NCBI GenBank assembly: GCA_020746875.1
Contig: JAGTJL010000011.1
Location: 744,001 to 808,000 of the forward strand
DNA: 64,000 bases
Direction of reading: 5' to 3'
From: Rhexocercosporidium sp. MPI-PUGE-AT-0058
Taxonomy: Eukaryota > Ascomycota > Leotiomycetes > Helotiales
Shown: positions 24,431 through 36,330 of the stretch, piece after piece
How the letters are laid out: every line of letters begins with the position of its first letter
Position numbering within the stretch: the first letter of the stretch is position 1
Program-made: the position numbers and the translations under genes
The notes under the pieces: generated by a model
The model's database searches: none
Told to the model about the DNA's origin: nothing
The model's input: the letters and a program-made list of their open reading frames with translations, nothing else

Positions 24431-26080
24431 AAAAGCCAACTTCTCTCGCTTCATAAAAGCACTACTAATAATATTAATAATACCCGCAATAATAACTAAG
24501 ATCCAAATCACGCTTATAATATTTATAATAGCATTTATCGCTAACTTCTAAACATTTGGATTATTACCAATAAGAATCGTAAACTTCGTACTCGTAAGAG
24601 CGCTTTTAAGCTCTTTAGCACTGAAACTTTATTTAATAAAAGCATCTTTCAATTTAATAAACCCTATATTTTAGAAAATAATATTCGCGAGAAAAAATAT
24701 AATAGCAGCGCTTTCGATTTATAAAACGTTTATGATATTAATAACGCCGAAGACTTCCTTTAACTTAACTTTCATAATAATTACTAAATAAGCAACTTAT
24801 AATAAAAGGCTAGCTCCGATCGCTACCAGGACTTCGTAACTATAAATTACACCAGTATTAGTACTAACATCAATAATATGCATAAATACCCCTCTAATTA
24901 TCATAAAGACACCGGCAATAATATAAATAAATATATATCGTCCGAGTACTGGAAATAAATTACCTGCGAATATAACGAAAAAGATCATAATATAAATAAA
25001 TAACAGAAAGCAAATTATTATTTTAATCGCGAAATCACTTTTTATAAATTAAAAAAAAAAGGAATATAATAAATAAAAACGAATATACCGGCAGTAGCAG
25101 CGGTATAAGTAATATAAAAAAGAACGATAATTCTATTTTTCAGGATTTAAATAAGAAATAATCGTCTCTCGGCAATCGTAAAAATATAATAAACTTATTA
25201 AATAATATAAATAAAAAAAAAAACTCTGAAAACGACTCAGAAAGCAATTAGTCCGGCGGACTTCTATTTCTATATAAATCCCAAGAAAGTATATGCGACT
25301 TAAAAGAAGGTCTAAGTGCTAGTATTAAAGAAGATACTAACTTAATCCATTTATTTTAACTTTATAAAACTAGAGATGTCGGACTTATTATTATATTTTA
25401 AAAAAAAAGAAAATATATATTAGCGCGACTAAAGCGGCTAATAGAAGATTAATATAAAAAGCTTATCTTTATATAGCTTTACTTTCTATAAAGCCTCCGC
25501 CAATAACGAGTCCGAGAATTACTCTTATTCCCTAATATAAATCGATTATTATATTATAAATAAGACGTTCTTTTATACTCGTGAAAACGGAATTATATAT
25601 TAAGATATTAACGAAGGTTAAATACGCGTCGTAATAAATTAAAAAAGGAATATAATCTCACTCAAAATATATACCTATACCGCCTGAACTAGTAATAACT
25701 CTACCGATAATTATAATATTTATAATAAGTATTATACCATAAACCGCGCTGCCGATCTTAAAAAAGAAAATATTATTAATTATGAGGTACTTAATCTCAA
25801 AGAAAGTATAATACTATCCGATAAGTAAAATCGCAGCGACAAATCTTATAGAAAATCTAATACCGACTCAAGCTAACTTCTCGATTTCTTTTAAAGATTA
25901 GAGAATAAGCCCTTGCATATTAACAGCAATTATAATATTAAGCCTTAAAAGTTTATAATTAATTTAAGAAATATAAGCTGCTTTAAAAGATTTTATTATA
26001 AAGAAAAAATCTAAAGAAGAAACTAATATAAACTAACGCTTATGCCTAATTATTAATTAATCTTTTAAATCGTATAGTTT
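24430..26080 (-). pseudogene. Second MFS transporter (DHA14-type), RIP-inactivated
   Basis: Almost the whole protein is legible on the minus strand. The N-terminal half has a LA-VGIRFSIRFVAA segment (about 25,850), matching the conserved DVGWYGSAYLL, then YYTFFEIKYLII and a GRVITSSGGIGIY stretch (about 25,690; motif GRaiaG-G-aG). VILGLVIGGGF then -R-AFYINLLLAA (about 25,470-25,520) match motif C and WRWAFYINLP. The C-terminal half is the best preserved: 24797-24988 is open (GRYIFIYIIAGVFMIIRG, then a STNTGVIYSYEVLVAIGAS loop), followed by IIMKVKLKEVFGVINI and a C-terminus ending SSAFMKREKL near 24,450. In life it would be a 14-TM drug or toxin exporter of the plasma membrane. It is not an obvious copy of the 9.6-11.0 kb transporter. 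Confidence 0.88.
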
Positions 26081-27015
26081 TCTTTTTAATAATATTAAAA
26101 TTAAGAAATAAGATTTTATTAATATTAATAAATAACTATTAAAAGGTTATATTTCCAGTGGCGTCCCCCGCGGTATCAGCTTACTCGACTTTTAGAGCTA
26201 TTATTATTAAAAGATTAAAAATAATAATAAATAAGTTAAAAAGCTAAAATAAAGTAAATTATAAATTAAAAATAAATAAGATTTATAAAAGTTAAAATAA
26301 AAAATAAGTAAAAGAAGCTAATATTAAAGGCTAAGAACTAATAATAATAGCCGAACGTTTAAACGAATATTTTCTTCAGAAATAAAATAATATAAAACTT
26401 AGCGAAGGGCAGCGAGAAGCACTTTTAAAAAGCCGACAAATAATAACCTTATTTTATACTCAAATTATAATTATATTATATAATTTTAAATTCTTCGCTA
26501 TATAATCGATAGAGCTTATTCCTACTATATATTTATATCTCTATATCCTGTCTCTACATCCTGTCTCTGCACCCTGTCTCTGCACCCTGCCTCTGCACCC
26601 TGCCTCTACTATATTTCGCCCAGTTCTAAAAAGCGAGGATACCGCTATATAATAGCTAACCGGGCCTTTAATACTAAGAGGTATAAAGATAACGTTTGGC
26701 TGCTATTAATTCTTAATTAACTCTAATAAATCTAAGTATATAATTAAAAGTTATAAAGAATATTTCTTACTTTAATTTCTTATATTTTTAAGAATTTAAA
26801 TTAATAAAATAATTTAAAAGCGAGACTTTCAATTTCTTATAAGCATTCATACATATAAATTAAAATATCCTCTCTATCGCCGTCGCAACTACTTCCGATT
26901 ACAGAAAGGAAATTTCAATTGCTACTTATCCTCTTTTTTACAATTTGACGCAATAAACTCACGAATAAGTAAAGTTCGATTTAGCGATAATAACAAAGAT
27001 ATACGAAAGCGCAAA
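26081..27015. repeat. Spacer with a GC-rich tract and a 13-bp minisatellite at 26535-26609
   Basis: A short unmutated GC patch (GGCGTCCCCCGCGGTATCAGC, 26161-26181 region) lies just upstream of the MFS relic. At 26535-26609 are about six good copies of CCCTGTCTCTGCA, the clearest tract besides 41.6 kb. The rest is AT-rich with no gene recognised. Confidence 0.6.
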
Positions 27016-27480
27016 AGTTTGGCCACCTTATCCCTTTTTATTATATCCGATAATTAAGGCAAAGATTAAAGTCTCTTATATTAAGTGCGATAATATTGAA
27101 GATAGCGAAAGAGACTGACAAGGAAGGATTATAAGAAAAAGATTTCATAAATCTCTTAGCGCTCTTCTTACTAAAATTAAACACAAGTATAAGCTATTTA
27201 TAGACTACAGACTATTAATAAAGCTATTAACTCTTTATATCGAGTGCTATATAGAATTAAAGCTATATTATAAAGTTAATTAAATTAATCAAATCTTCGG
27301 TTTTAAGAATAATAATAAGATATCTAGAGGTATAGTTTTAAGGATTTTATATAAAGAAGTCGAAGAGATCGTCTCTAATAAAGTAATCGTGATAGAAGAC
27401 GTGCTCTTGAATACGGGCATAATCAAAATAATTACCGTAAATAGCAAATAGAAAATATAATATTTATAAAACTAACGAAA
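27016..27480 (+). pseudogene. Unrecognised protein fragment, lightly RIP-damaged
   Basis: One plus-strand frame of about 150 codons with only a few TAA/TGA stops. It begins near AKIKVSYIKCDNIEDSER, continues through RKRFHKSLSALLTKIK and IFGFKNNNKISRGIV, and ends VIEDVLLNTGIIKI. It is charged and non-membranous, with no family I can name. Its degree of openness is well above the local background, which is why I list it. Confidence 0.4.
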
Positions 27481-29330
27481 GTCAATTTTAATAAATTAAT
27501 AAGCAGAATAAAATAAGGCTTAATTTTATATTTTTTATACTTTCTTTAAAATACTTGAAGATTTCCTTTTATTATCTTATATTATAGTAATATCTTAATA
27601 TAATTATAACGCGGAAGATATGAGATATTATTAATATAGCTTTCTTTTAATCAAAGTGAAATATATTTTAAGTCTTAATCTCCTTCCTTATCCCGTCCTT
27701 TAATAAGGGATAATTTATACTAGTAAGTAATCTTAACTTATAAAGTGATATTAAACCCCTAAATCCCGTGCGTAACTCACGTAGCGATAAAGAATTTAAA
27801 TTAGTTTTAGCGCTTTATAAACGAGTGCCGTGATTACGGGACCTGAAATTGATTATTAATAATCCTCGCCGCTTCCCGCTTTTTTATTAATTTTAAATAA
27901 GAACCTTATTAGCTATTATTTTAGGCCAGGCGCTTTTATAAAATTATTAACTTTTTTACTTATCGAGGACTTATCTCATTTCTTTAATAGCTAGTCTTTA
28001 TTTATAATTTTGCCTTTTCCTTATTTTTAATTTTAAGCCTTAATATTTCTATCGCTAATCTATTATCGTCCTTAAACTTATTAATAAATTTATAATCCCG
28101 TTCTTCCTTTTATTATATTTATCTTCCTTATAATATAATGTCTAATAAGTCGTTAAGCATAAACTAGACTATAAAATAAGCTAATAAATTATATAATAAA
28201 TAACGAAAAGATACGCCTTACGCCTTAAACTAAAGAACGAAAAGACTCGACCTTATTTTTAATAATTTTAATTAAAATTCCTCATATTTTAAAGTTCGCA
28301 GAAGCAACTTTTATATATTCTTTTAATAAGGCTAATAAGGATTACCGATTTCCATTCGCGGACCCTTCTTCTCAGATAATATAATCTTATATAGCGCAAG
28401 TATAGCCGTCAGATATTAGCTTCATTTTTTTATTAAAAAATATTATAAAAGCACTAAGTATACCTAAGCAGAAAATAAATAACCTATTAAGCCCGACGTT
28501 CCGAGAAGAAGAACTATTAAAGAAGTTTAAATAAGGAATTAAAAAAGAATAAATTAAAGATTTAATAAGTGCAAATATTAATTATATTTTATAAAAGTAA
28601 TTAATAATATTATAGAAAATCAAAACTAGAGTCTGGATAATAAAATTTATTCTGCGAAGTATAAATTTCAGTTGTAATTTTATTATTCTTATTATACTTT
28701 TAATAATTTTCACGATCTTTAACGTAACGAAACATTTAGCGTTATAAAATAACTTCTTACTTTAAGCTTAAGGGCAGAAGATATAGTTATAAATTACTAT
28801 CTTAGTAATTACTTATATTTTATTAACATTTTATTTATTAATTTTCTAAAAATATTAAAAAAGAAATTATAAAAAAGCAGAAAAAGTTATTATTTATTCT
28901 ACGTTTTTCATAATAAAATCTTTTATTTTTAATATCGTTATATAGACTATTACGGCTACTATTCTTTAATAGTCTAAGAACTCTAGCTACGGTAAGAATA
29001 TCTGAAGCTAATTATACGTTAATAATAACAAAAGGGACTTATTTCAAGAAGAAGTAAATTATATACTAGTTTATAAAATATAAATAAATTATCCTTTAAA
29101 TACGCTCCGGACTCAACTAATAATCGTCATAGAATTAGTCCTTAATTTACTGCTTTATTAAAATTATCTTAAAATATATTACGATCATCTTATACAATAT
29201 AATATTTTATAAATATTATTTTAAGTAACGCTTACGCAAGTCTATAAATATCCGAGACCGCGCCTGTTCTAATTTTTACCTCGCTTAATTCCGCTTTTAA
29301 TCCGTATTAAATAAACCCGGCTTTAATTTT
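27481..29330. other. AT-rich relics, no gene identified
   Basis: Scattered open stretches occur on the plus strand, for example at about 28,410-28,560 (LSPTFREEELLKKFK), but none is long enough or familiar enough to assign. No GC island or tandem repeat was seen. Confidence 0.3.
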
Positions 29331-29760
29331 ATATTTCTATTTTATTTTATATACGCTAAGTCTTTACGTTTTCCTTCTTCCGCTTATAATAACAGCCCAG
29401 ACGCCGAAGAAGGATTCGCTAATGCCTAGTTCGTTAAAGCTAAATTAAACTCAGCTTTTAATATTAAGTCCGTTGCTTTTTAACTTCTTCTTATTAAAAT
29501 CTAATTTATTATACTTAAAGTCGTTTTAAATAACTTTAATAAAACACCTTCTTTATTTGTCGAAAGAAGAATAAAATACGTATCCGCCGTACCCGGCGAA
29601 CAGACTTATAATGCCGTGCTTATTCCAGGCGCTTACGCTTTATCGCTCTTAAGTCCCGGATTAGTATAATCGCAATATTAATAATTCGAGAATAAAAGGC
29701 GAGTAATTATAAATAAGCGGAGGATTAAAAGCCTGTTTAAATTACTAAAAGGTTAAAGTT
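29330..29760 (+). pseudogene. Unrecognised protein fragment, RIP-damaged
   Basis: The plus-strand frame includes YAKSLRFPSSAYNNSPDAEE (about 29,350-29,410), then LFVERRIKYVSAVPGEQ, YNAVLIPGAYALSLLSPG (about 29,560-29,660) and a basic KRRVIINKRRIKSLFK end. Stops are few. I do not recognise a domain; the sequence is soluble-looking with a basic C-terminus. Confidence 0.4.
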
Positions 29761-31250
29761 AAATATTATATATTCTTTTATTATATCCAGATCGAGGTTA
29801 TTATTTACGATAGATAAATATAATATATATGTCACTCGCTGGGTATTAATGACAGAGTGAGGACGGGTAAAGGTAAAAGGAGTCCGATAGGAGGACAGAA
29901 TTATATATTAAAGATTAGGAATTATAATTATATAAGTAAAGTATATATTTACTTTTAGGAATCTATTCTTTTTAAGTATTAAAAAAGTAAGTTATAAGAT
30001 TTAAAATCTCTTATTCGAATACTTTAAAATGCACTTTTATTTAAATTCCCGTAGTCTTTAAGTAGAAAACCTTTTATTATAATTAAGCCTGCTACTTTAC
30101 AATCACGAAGATAAATATATAAATAAACTTGAGAATTTTAAGGCTCGATGATTATAAAATTAGTCCTAAATCGTAATTCGTATCGCACGCCTTTTATTCA
30201 AATTTTAAATTAAATAATTGTTTTCTTTTCCTCGGCGGAAGCCTTTTAATTATTTAAACCGACTTTATCGGACATAATTAATTTAATAAAATGATTATAT
30301 AATAAGAAATATTATTTTAAATAATTTTTATAATAAATAATAGCTTTTATTTTAATCAGAAACTCTCGGGCAAACTTACTTAATTTCATTTATAATTATT
30401 TATATCTGCTACGAGTAAGTTAATTTTATTCTTTATTTATAATCTTATTATCTTTATAATATTCTTCTTTTATTATAAGTTCCGGCGATAAAGTATAAGA
30501 TTATCTTTTACGGGATCTTCTTTTTTAATATTGCTTTAATAATTCACCCGGATATAATATAATAATCCCGGGCATATAATCTTCGAATCTACTTTCGCTT
30601 AAGGTATAGCTTAAAAGAATCTCGTCGTAAGAAAGATAATTACTAGATATTACGTTTAATATCTTCTGACAAGATATCCATTTCGGCTTTCAAACTTTTA
30701 TATTAAAATTATAAAACCTTTTTGCTTTCGGCTTATTATTAGATCTCTTCGGCTTTACCACTATTATTCTATATCCCAAAAATATAATACTTATAATAAT
30801 AAAATAAAAGATAGCTACTTAGTAATATGTATTTTAGAGCAAAATAATAGAGCGTTTAAATAATTATTTTTATAACTTTTTTACGAACTAATATATTTTA
30901 TATATTAGATAAGTCTTATGCTTATAGAGCGCTTCATTAAGTTTAGCCATAAGAGAAGCGCTATAGTATAAGATAAAGAAAATAACTGGGGCCAGAATTA
31001 AATATTATAGCCTTAAGGTTTCTATAATAGATTATCTTATTATATTACTTATAAAAGAGTTACACTTTTTATAATATATTCAGTTATATTCTTAAATTAA
31101 ATTTATTAAGATCCAAAACCGGCACCGCTTTTATTATTAGCAGCCATTAAGAATAATTCACGTAGAGGATTAGAAACGAGATTTTATTTTATGAGTATTA
31201 AATTAGCTTGAAAGAAGTTATTAATAAACTTTTATTATTATTAATTCTTT
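29761..31250. other. AT-rich relics, no gene identified
   Basis: A plus-strand frame can be followed in pieces from about 30,480 to 31,200 (for example SDKISISAFKLLY at about 30,680 and LGPELNIIALRFL at about 31,000), but I cannot name it. No repeat or GC island is evident. Confidence 0.3.
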
Positions 31251-32030
31251 TTATTCCGGTTTATTCTTATCTCTTTTAAATATAAATATATACTTTCCTG
31301 TTATTATAGGCGGTTTTATTTACGCATTTATTATTATTATAAGGAGCTTTATCGCTGTAATACTAATTTGTAACGAGATTATAAACGTAATAAGAAGTAG
31401 CTTGTTTAATATTAATAAACTATTATTAATATTAATAAATATAATTAAGGGTTTCTAATTAGCTTTATTTCTCGAAAACTTAAAAGCGTTATTCTTTCAG
31501 ATTAATTTAATTAATATTATAAAATAAAGTATAAATAAGTACTTAAACGATATTATTAAAGTTATTACCGGTATTATTATTATAAGTTACCTCGCTCTTA
31601 AACTTATAAATACTAACTTAACCCCTTATAATAAGAAGAAGTTCACGTTATTATTATTATTAATTTATTTAAAACTTATAACGTAGCTCTTATTCTTTCT
31701 TATAATTATTCTTTTTTAATTAATTCTACTAAGGAATTTTTCGAGATTATTAATATAATTACTTCCGTCGGTATCGGCGCAATTATCGGTCTTACTAAAG
31801 GTCTCGCGGTCACGGATCTATTGCTTATATAATTAATATTATTAATACTTATTATTAAGGCCCGTCAAGACGCTTTCTTCCGGCATCTCGAAGGGAAAGT
31901 ATTTAATCCGGCGCTTTTTAATACCAGTATTAGCGATATTTAAGCATATAACCTCGCCCTCTCGTTTATTATCCCCGGATTTTATTATATTAAGATTTTA
32001 TTACTTATTTTTTTATTTTATATATTTTAG
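31250..32030 (+). pseudogene. Unrecognised polytopic membrane protein, RIP-damaged
   Basis: The plus-strand frame is strongly hydrophobic, with at least four candidate membrane segments: FPVIIGGFIYAFIIIIRS at about 31,300; SVGIGAIIGLTKGLAVTDLL at about 31,765-31,820; LILLILIIKARQDAFFRHL at about 31,830-31,890; and LALSFIIPGFYYIK at about 31,955-31,990. The KARQDAFFRHLEGKVFNPAL loop between the last two is distinctive, but I do not recognise the family. Stops are TAA and sit in frame. Confidence 0.4.
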
Positions 32031-33430
32031 ATTTAATTATAATGAACTTTATTAATTTATCCCTTCGAGAGTTTAAATAAGATTCGACGTAAATACTATT
32101 CGTTACCGAAGCTGGCAAGTAATTATTAATTAGCTGAGTTAATTAGTTTAATATACTAGTATATACGCCGCTGAATATTACGGCAAAGGGGAAAGAAATA
32201 ATAGCTGTATTATAAGGAATAAATGAGGCAGTATTTGCAGTAGTGATAATATAATAACTGAATAATACCGATAATCTTACTCTTACGACGCTAGCGGAGC
32301 TAGTAGTTTTGATATTATCGTGAGAATAGATTTTCATATTTTAAATTTTAATATTTTATTTTAAAGATAATAAATTTATTTAAAAGATTTTAATTATTTT
32401 TAATTTTATTAAAAAGAATATAATTTAAATATAAGTAATTTAGTATTCTAATTCCAATTAAATAATATAATAGTTTGCAAAACTGCCTTCTCCTTCAGGC
32501 GCTTGGAATTTTATTAATAATATTCGGCATAAACTAATTATCTTCTTAATATGGCTCGTCTTACACTTACTTTTAGAAATAAAATTAAGTAAAATAAAAC
32601 TATAATAGGCAGTAAATTATTAATTAGAAATTAGCTTATATTAATTACGTTACGGAAGGGCTTGCGGTTAAGTGATTCGGAATTAAAGGATCTAAGATTA
32701 AGGCTTTAAAGTTAAAAATACTTAATTTAAAAAATAAAGTTTAAAAGTAATTGCGAGATAAGTAAACTACTTATAATAAGTATAATAATCTTAATTTAAA
32801 GCGTCGTAACAAATAATTAACTTGAGGAAGAAGACTTAATATTAGCTTTTTAATATTATCGACCGTTTACTTGCGTTTTTAAAATAAGTTTCGGCTCCTT
32901 TAATTTTGATTAAGTTAGCTAAAGTTAACGCTAACCGCTTATTATAATAAGAATAATTTAATAATACGTATTTTGTTTTTTATTTTAAAGAGTTATAAAC
33001 TGCAAGACTAGAGTTTAAAATAAACCTAATACCGGCAATTTCCTTGCTTATTATTCAGTTTTAAGTTTAAGCTTTGGAGCCAGAACCGGTCCCTTTTAGC
33101 CTTCGTAATAAATAACTTATTTTTAATAAAGCAAGAGATAATAAAGAAGCTAATAACGAATCCATAAATAAATGTCCAAGATTAATAAATTAATTAAGAT
33201 TTATTTGTATTTACGAGGTAGTTTTTAAATAGTCGATGCTCAAAATATTTCTTAAAGTCTTTATCTTATTCTAGTATTAAGCTATATATTAAAGTACTAA
33301 AAGGCCGGCAAATTTTATAGCGATAATACTTAAAGGCAATCTTTAATTATATTATTATTAAGAATACTTCGCAGTTTTATTTATTTTCCCAAATTACTTT
33401 TTAAGCTTTAAGATATAATATAAAATATTA
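32031..33430. other. AT-rich relics with a conserved GC motif at 33074-33089
   Basis: The motif TTGGAGCCAGAACCGG at 33074-33089 is identical to 20358-20373, and the preceding TAAGTTTAA is shared too. A minus-strand open frame of 64 codons (32143-32337) has no similarity I can name and may be incidental. Nothing else is recognised. Confidence 0.4.
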
Positions 33431-33609
33431 CTTTATTAAAGCTACGGTCGATCAACGGGAAGGATTGTTTCCGTGAGTAATAGTATAGCAAGATCGTCCG
33501 TTTCTTATTGCCAGTTGCCTTATACGTGTGCTATTACTTCCGGTCTTTAGGAAAGAGCATTTTAAAATATATTATCGTATAAATTCCTGGCGTTCCTGAG
33601 TAGAGGATC

Positions 33610-34020
33610 TTTTACCTTAATTAAGCTTATAATTACTTTATAATTATAAATAGAGATATACAAATAAACCGGAATATTTTAAGTATTATCGATAATCCGA
33701 CTCTAATTAATAAAGTAATGATTTCTAAGATATTAAATAAAGCTTTATTAAAGAATATAAGCTATTACTTTAATTATTTATCTAGGCTTAACAAAGTAGT
33801 TTTAACAGACCGAGTATAATATTATTTAATTTATTAATAAACCTTTTTAAGAAGTAAAGGTTATAAGGTATTTACGGACCGATTAAAACTAGTCCGCCAC
33901 GTTTAGCAATTTTTTAATAATAAAAATAAATATATTAATATATTTAATTACTAGTTTAATAAAGAATAAATAAGAAGTTAATAAGAAGAGAATACATCGG
34001 ATAAGAAGCTATACTAAGGA
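33610..34020 (+). pseudogene. Unrecognised protein C-terminus, lightly RIP-damaged
   Basis: From about 33,650 a plus-strand frame runs to about 34,018 with stops only at TAA/TAG: NRDIQINRNILSIIDNPTL, then KALLKNISYYFNYLSRLNKV, KGYKVFTDRLKLVRHV and a charged tail EENTSDKKLY followed by a terminal stop. The minisatellite at 34,040 starts about 20 bp later. No family was recognised. The frame probably begins upstream, around 33,450. Confidence 0.42.
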
Positions 34021-34039
34021 CGGCGAGTGAAAGCATAAG

Positions 34040-34115
34040 AGTATAGAGTTAGGGTGCAGAATCAGGGTGCAGAGTTAAGGTGCAGCAATAAAGTGCAGAG
34101 CTAGGGTATAGCGAC
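34040..34115 (+). repeat. 13-bp minisatellite tract, GGTGCA orientation
   Basis: About six copies of a 13-bp unit of the type GGGTGCAGAGTTA. It is the inverse orientation of the tracts at 26535 and 41545. Confidence 0.75.
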
Positions 34116-34389
34116 AAGAACTAGTAACAAGGCAAATAATTTAATTCGCTAATATTAATATATTAATTTAATAGCTAATAACGTTAAAGTATAAAAAAGC
34201 AATTAATTAAATTAACTTTTCTTATATATATTAATATCGAATTAATAATAGTACTTTATTAAAAATAATGACGTATAGCCTAAAATAAAAGGTAAGCTTT
34301 TGCTTATAAATATTTTTATGATTATTTCAGATATTTTAAATCACTTCTTATATCGAATATAATAATAATTTACGATTTTTATAAATAAT

Positions 34390-35500
34390 AAGTTGCCTTT
34401 TTAACCGGAGCAACTGGCGGTTTAGGAAGTTGCCTCTTATATAAGCTCAATATTATACTTAATATATAGCGGCTATACGTCCTTATTTGTAGATCCGAGA
34501 GCACCGTAATAAAATAATAAAAATATATTATACTTTAATAATACTAATATATCGAAGATTAAATAAAAGCCAGAAATATTATTCTTATTCTAGGCAATAT
34601 AATAAAGAAGTGCTTTAATATTATTATTAAAACTCTTTATAAAATTGAAGAAGAAGTCACGATAATTATTTACGCGGCTGCTAATATTAACTTTCGAGTA
34701 CCTTTATAAAAAATTATTTTAAATAATTACTTACTCGCACTTCGATTGGCAGCTTTAATTACAAAGATAACTAAACTTCGATATTTTATTTAAGTTTCCA
34801 GTATATATGCGAACTCCTTCCTCCTTAATAGCCTTATAAAAGAAAAGATATATTATCTATTTAACCCCGACGATACAAAAGAAGAGCTTAAAGAGATTTT
34901 ACGGACCGATATAATAAGGCATTTCCAATTCTTCCTTTAAGCTTACGCATACTTAAAGCAGTTAATAAAGCGGCTAATAATAATACGGTTTCTTAACCTG
35001 CTAATTTTACTCTTACGACTTATTAATATCGAACTTATTATTTCTTAATCTTATAAAATATACGGCCCGAAAAGATTATACCTTATATCCACGCTTTATT
35101 TCTGCTTAATATAACTAATAAAAGAAAAGAGTATTTAATATACGCCAAATCGTAATAATAATATTCTTAACGAAATTCCGGTAAATCTAATTACAAACGT
35201 TTTACTTCGACATATTTATTTAAGTACGCGTGAAGTAATTTATATATTTTTATTATATTATATTCTTAAAGCGTTAAAGTAAATATTAGAATAATTAACC
35301 AAGTACTTTCTAACTTATTAAGCTATAAGGATAATAATACCGGTCTTCGTTTAAAATAAGAAAATAAAGTAATTTAAGGAAATAGAATTTTATAAGATTA
35401 AATCTCGGGCTTAAGAATTTCGTGTTCCTTTATTACGCCGCTTAAAAAGCTTTACCGAACTCTTAAGGTTTAGCTTAAATAATTATAACATTAACCGTTT
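34390..35500 (+). pseudogene. Fatty acyl-CoA reductase-like (Male sterility/NAD_binding_4) gene, RIP-inactivated
   Basis: The start reads FLTGATGGLGSCLLYKL-like (34,400-34,445): the TGxxGxxG nucleotide-binding turn of the extended-SDR/NAD_binding_4 fold, fully preserved. Next come EEEVTIIIYAAANINF (about 34,640-34,700; the H-AA strand), LALRLAALITKITKLRYF and VSSIYANSFL (about 34,795). YAYLKQLIKRL (34,941-34,970) matches the YxxxK active-site motif in its typical YAY-K--TE form. IYGPKRLYLIST (about 35,060) follows. Order and spacing fit fatty acyl-CoA reductases, which use NADPH to reduce long-chain acyl-CoA to fatty alcohol. A C-terminal region to about 35,500 is less legible. A carrier-protein-linked reductase domain is less likely because no synthase modules lie upstream. 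Confidence 0.82.
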
Positions 35501-35998
35501 TGCCGAGCTTAAAGTAAAGTTTATTTTTAAAAATACGTTTAAAGAAAAAAAGTATTTTACGTTAAAAGTAAGAGAAATCGGTCGGTAAGCACTAGCATCT
35601 GTAAGACTATAATAATTTATCGCTAGTATTTTATATAAAATAAATATTTCAATAATTATATTTATATAAAGTTTTTTTTAAGACGTTAAAAAATACGACT
35701 TCGAAAGGATTAAATATAAAATATATAATTTAAGAAATTATTTATACTTTTATATAAAGATTATTTAACGCTACGCTATTTCTAAAGAAAAGAATAAGTA
35801 AAGTCTCTTAACTGAAGTAATATTTGATTTTCTTTCATTATTATCAAGCTTTTAGCTTCACGATTATTCTATAATTATCTTATTACTCCAGATACCGGTC
35901 TTTTATTAAGTCTTAAAGTTAAGCGCGGAAGTAATTAGATATTTATTTCTTTTTTCGTTATTAAAACTTTATAAAATAATTATATAAGCAGTAGCTCG
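35501..35998. other. AT-rich relic, no gene identified
   Basis: This may contain the last part of the reductase C-terminal domain on the plus strand, but no motif is legible. Confidence 0.3.
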
Positions 35999-36330
35999 TT
36001 ATTTATTTATAGCCTTGGACTGATTACTAGCGTTATTATTAAACGTGATTAGCTCTCCCTCGACGTTACTTATTTCAAGAATATTATTTAGCGTATTAAT
36101 AAATAGGTTATAATTAGGTGAATAAGTGTAAGGAATTGGAATAAGCTGCTTATTAAATCTATTATAACTGCTTATTTGGAGGATATCGGGGTCAGTTCCT
36201 TTGACGACTCCGAACTTTAGAACGAATATCTTATTAATCTTTTTATAATATATATAAGTATTCACAGAAATTAGAAGAGCGAAGATTGTAATAAGATTTA
36301 TAATTATAACTTAAGTTCTTAATCGTATAT
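35999..36330 (-). pseudogene. Unrecognised protein with one membrane segment
   Basis: A minus-strand frame is open from about 36,325 to a stop at 35,999. It starts with a hydrophobic stretch (INLITIFALLISV), followed by KKINKIFVLKFGVVKGTDPD, QISSYNRFNKQLIPIPYTY and an Asn/Ser-rich end. The last 88 codons have no stop at all, unusual in this block. The pattern (membrane helix, then a polar loop of about 80 residues) suggests a fragment of a small multi-pass protein; the family was not recognised. Confidence 0.4.
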
